Positions 63,009 to 64,000 of a stretch of DNA of 64,000 bases are shown here, piece by piece. The notes under the pieces were generated by a model, which ran no database searches, was not told the DNA's origin, and saw only the letters and a list, made by a program, of their open reading frames with translations. Numbering within the stretch: the first letter of the stretch is position 1; each line of letters begins with the position of its first letter. Source of the DNA: Actinomadura macrotermitis (GTDB lineage Bacteria; Actinomycetota; Actinomycetes; Streptosporangiales; Streptosporangiaceae); the NCBI RefSeq assembly GCF_009604375.1, contig NZ_WEGH01000006.1, positions 1 to 64,000 on the forward strand, read 5' to 3'. Position numbers and translations under genes: made by a program.

Positions 63009-64000
63009 CGCCGGACCCCCGCCACCTTCAGGGCCGATCTCCCTGCGGCTTGGGCGATGTTCCTGGCCTCGTCGAGGGAGTATCGCTTGCTCTCCACGAC
63101 GACGTTGAGCCGCATGTTGACGTCCCGGGCGTACAGATTGGCGATGCTCCGCTGCCAGTACGCCTCCTCACCGACACCGACGTCAACACGCTCATACGAC
63201 TGGTGGGCGGAGGCATAACCGGACTCGTAGCGCTCCTTCGCCAGCTCCGCTCCGGTCTTGCCGCCTTGGGAGAGATGACGATCCCAGGAGACGACGACCC
63301 TGTCTCCGTACCGGTTGCTCCAGTAGCACTGGTTGGACTCCTGCGGTGTTTCACCGGTGGCCTCGATGTTGCCGCTCGGTTTTCCGTAGTCTGCGGGTAC
63401 CTCCACCTTGCCCGCGGCCTCCTTGCACGACGGCACCCGCTGCGTGTACTTGTCGCGGACCTTCGACAGGGGCGTCGCCCCGGGGGTCGGGACGGTTTCG
63501 ATCGGGCTCGACTTCTTGGCGCCCGCTTTCCTCGGCGGCGCGCTCGTCCGGCCGTCGCCTCCCGCGCCGTTGCCGAGGAGGCTCAGGGCCGCTGCCGTGA
63601 CCACCGCCGTGGCCACCGCGGCCGCGGCGACCCCCGTCGGCCACCGGGCGCGCTTGCGACGAGGCGGGGCGGCAGGAGGGAACAGCGGTGGGACCGGAGG
63701 CCTGGCGGGAGCACCGAACGTGGAGGGTCCGGCGACCAGCCGATCGATCTCCGCCCGCTGTTCGGCCGCGAGCCGGTACACCGCCTCGGGCCACGGCCGG
63801 GACGTGGGCGTCACCGCGCCGATCGCCCGCAGGAGTTCCAGCGGCGACGGACGCCCGGCCGGGTCCTTGGCCAGGCACGGCTCGATGAACGACCGCAGCG
63901 CCTGCGGCACCGCCTCCAGGTTCGGTGCGCCGTGCGCGACGTTGTAGAGCACCCCCGGCACCGACGTGCCCGCGAACGGCGGCTCGCCCGTGCACGCCAT
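63005..64000 (-). CDS. Receptor-type Ser/Thr kinase, N terminus beyond the window
   Basis: The visible 331 residues hold the C-terminal lobe of a Hanks-type kinase (GEPPFAGTSVPGVLYN to ALRSFIEPCLAKDPAGRPSP), a Pro-rich linker, one helix (about residue 120-142 of the visible part) and an extracellular domain of about 170 residues with Cys in VPSCKEA and SNQCYWS. The catalytic loop and N-lobe lie outside the window. The ectodomain resembles that of the downstream kinase in its SWDR/VSWEL and EEAYWQ/DEAYW segments, so the pair arose by duplication. It overlaps the downstream kinase start by four bases. Confidence 0.88.
   Translation of the reverse strand: MACTGEPPFAGTSVPGVLYNVAHGAPNLEAVPQALRSFIEPCLAKDPAGRPSPLELLRAIGAVTPTSRPWPEAVYRLAAEQRAEIDRLVAGPSTFGAPARPPVPPLFPPAAPPRRKRARWPTGVAAAAVATAVVTAAALSLLGNGAGGDGRTSAPPRKAGAKKSSPIETVPTPGATPLSKVRDKYTQRVPSCKEAAGKVEVPADYGKPSGNIEATGETPQESNQCYWSNRYGDRVVVSWDRHLSQGGKTGAELAKERYESGYASAHQSYERVDVGVGEEAYWQRSIANLYARDVNMRLNVVVESKRYSLDEARNIAQAAGRSALKVAGVRR

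Overview
The window is high-GC DNA with GTG and TTG starts, many 1-4 bp gene overlaps, an SsgA-type sporulation protein, XRE(DUF5753)/DUF397 pairs, a polyphosphate glucokinase and several receptor-type Ser/Thr kinases. This points to a sporulating actinomycete, most likely Streptosporangiales and perhaps Thermomonosporaceae/Actinomadura-like. That placement is inference; no rRNA or marker gene in the window settles it.

Layout. 1-963 holds no supported gene. 964-5816 carries an APH-fold phosphotransferase, a metallophosphoesterase, a ferritin-like protein, a GNAT/SecDF-head pair and a TetR. 6054-13198 is a signalling block: a 1,542-residue soluble hybrid histidine kinase with seven 92-residue HAMP-type repeats, followed by an ANTAR-GAF-PAS-SpoIIE phosphatase. 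13243-14554 encodes two secreted proteins, one an M23 peptidase.

15407-28040 is an island visibly poorer in GC than its surroundings. On its left lie an IS3 remnant and an IS5 remnant next to a broken SDR gene; on its right lies a different IS5 remnant next to a broken PH/SHOCT gene. It carries a caspase-STAND NTPase-WD40 protein divergent from an EACC1 protein, then a four-gene operon: FN3/propeller protein, MoxR ATPase, DUF58 protein and a transglutaminase-fold membrane protein that lacks the expected catalytic Cys and His.

28757-44452 is mostly core genome: tRNA-Val(CAC), two membrane proteins, an SsgA-family protein, SthA, PpgK, a six-gene sugar operon (binding lipoprotein, two permeases, ATPase, PHP phosphoesterase, GH38 mannosidase), a folate pair (PabB/PabC-like) with an ArsR, and a tRNA cluster Gly(GCC)-Cys(GCA)-Val(GAC).

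44621-64000 is accessory: a Ser/Thr kinase-WD40 protein, OhrR, P450, a GT-C glycosyltransferase, an HPP protein, a translationally coupled three-gene cassette built around a Rubisco-activase-like AAA+ ATPase (51140-52934), a membrane-anchored CBM2 protein, and two TetR loci each with paired perfect palindromes. It ends with an XRE/DUF397 locus with duplicated DUF397 genes, an integrase remnant, and two tandem Ser/Thr kinases, the second running off the window.

The best candidates for little-described biology are the IS-bordered caspase/EACC1 plus MoxR/dead-transglutaminase island and the Rubisco-activase-like three-gene cassette. Functions for both are inferred from domains and gene order only.
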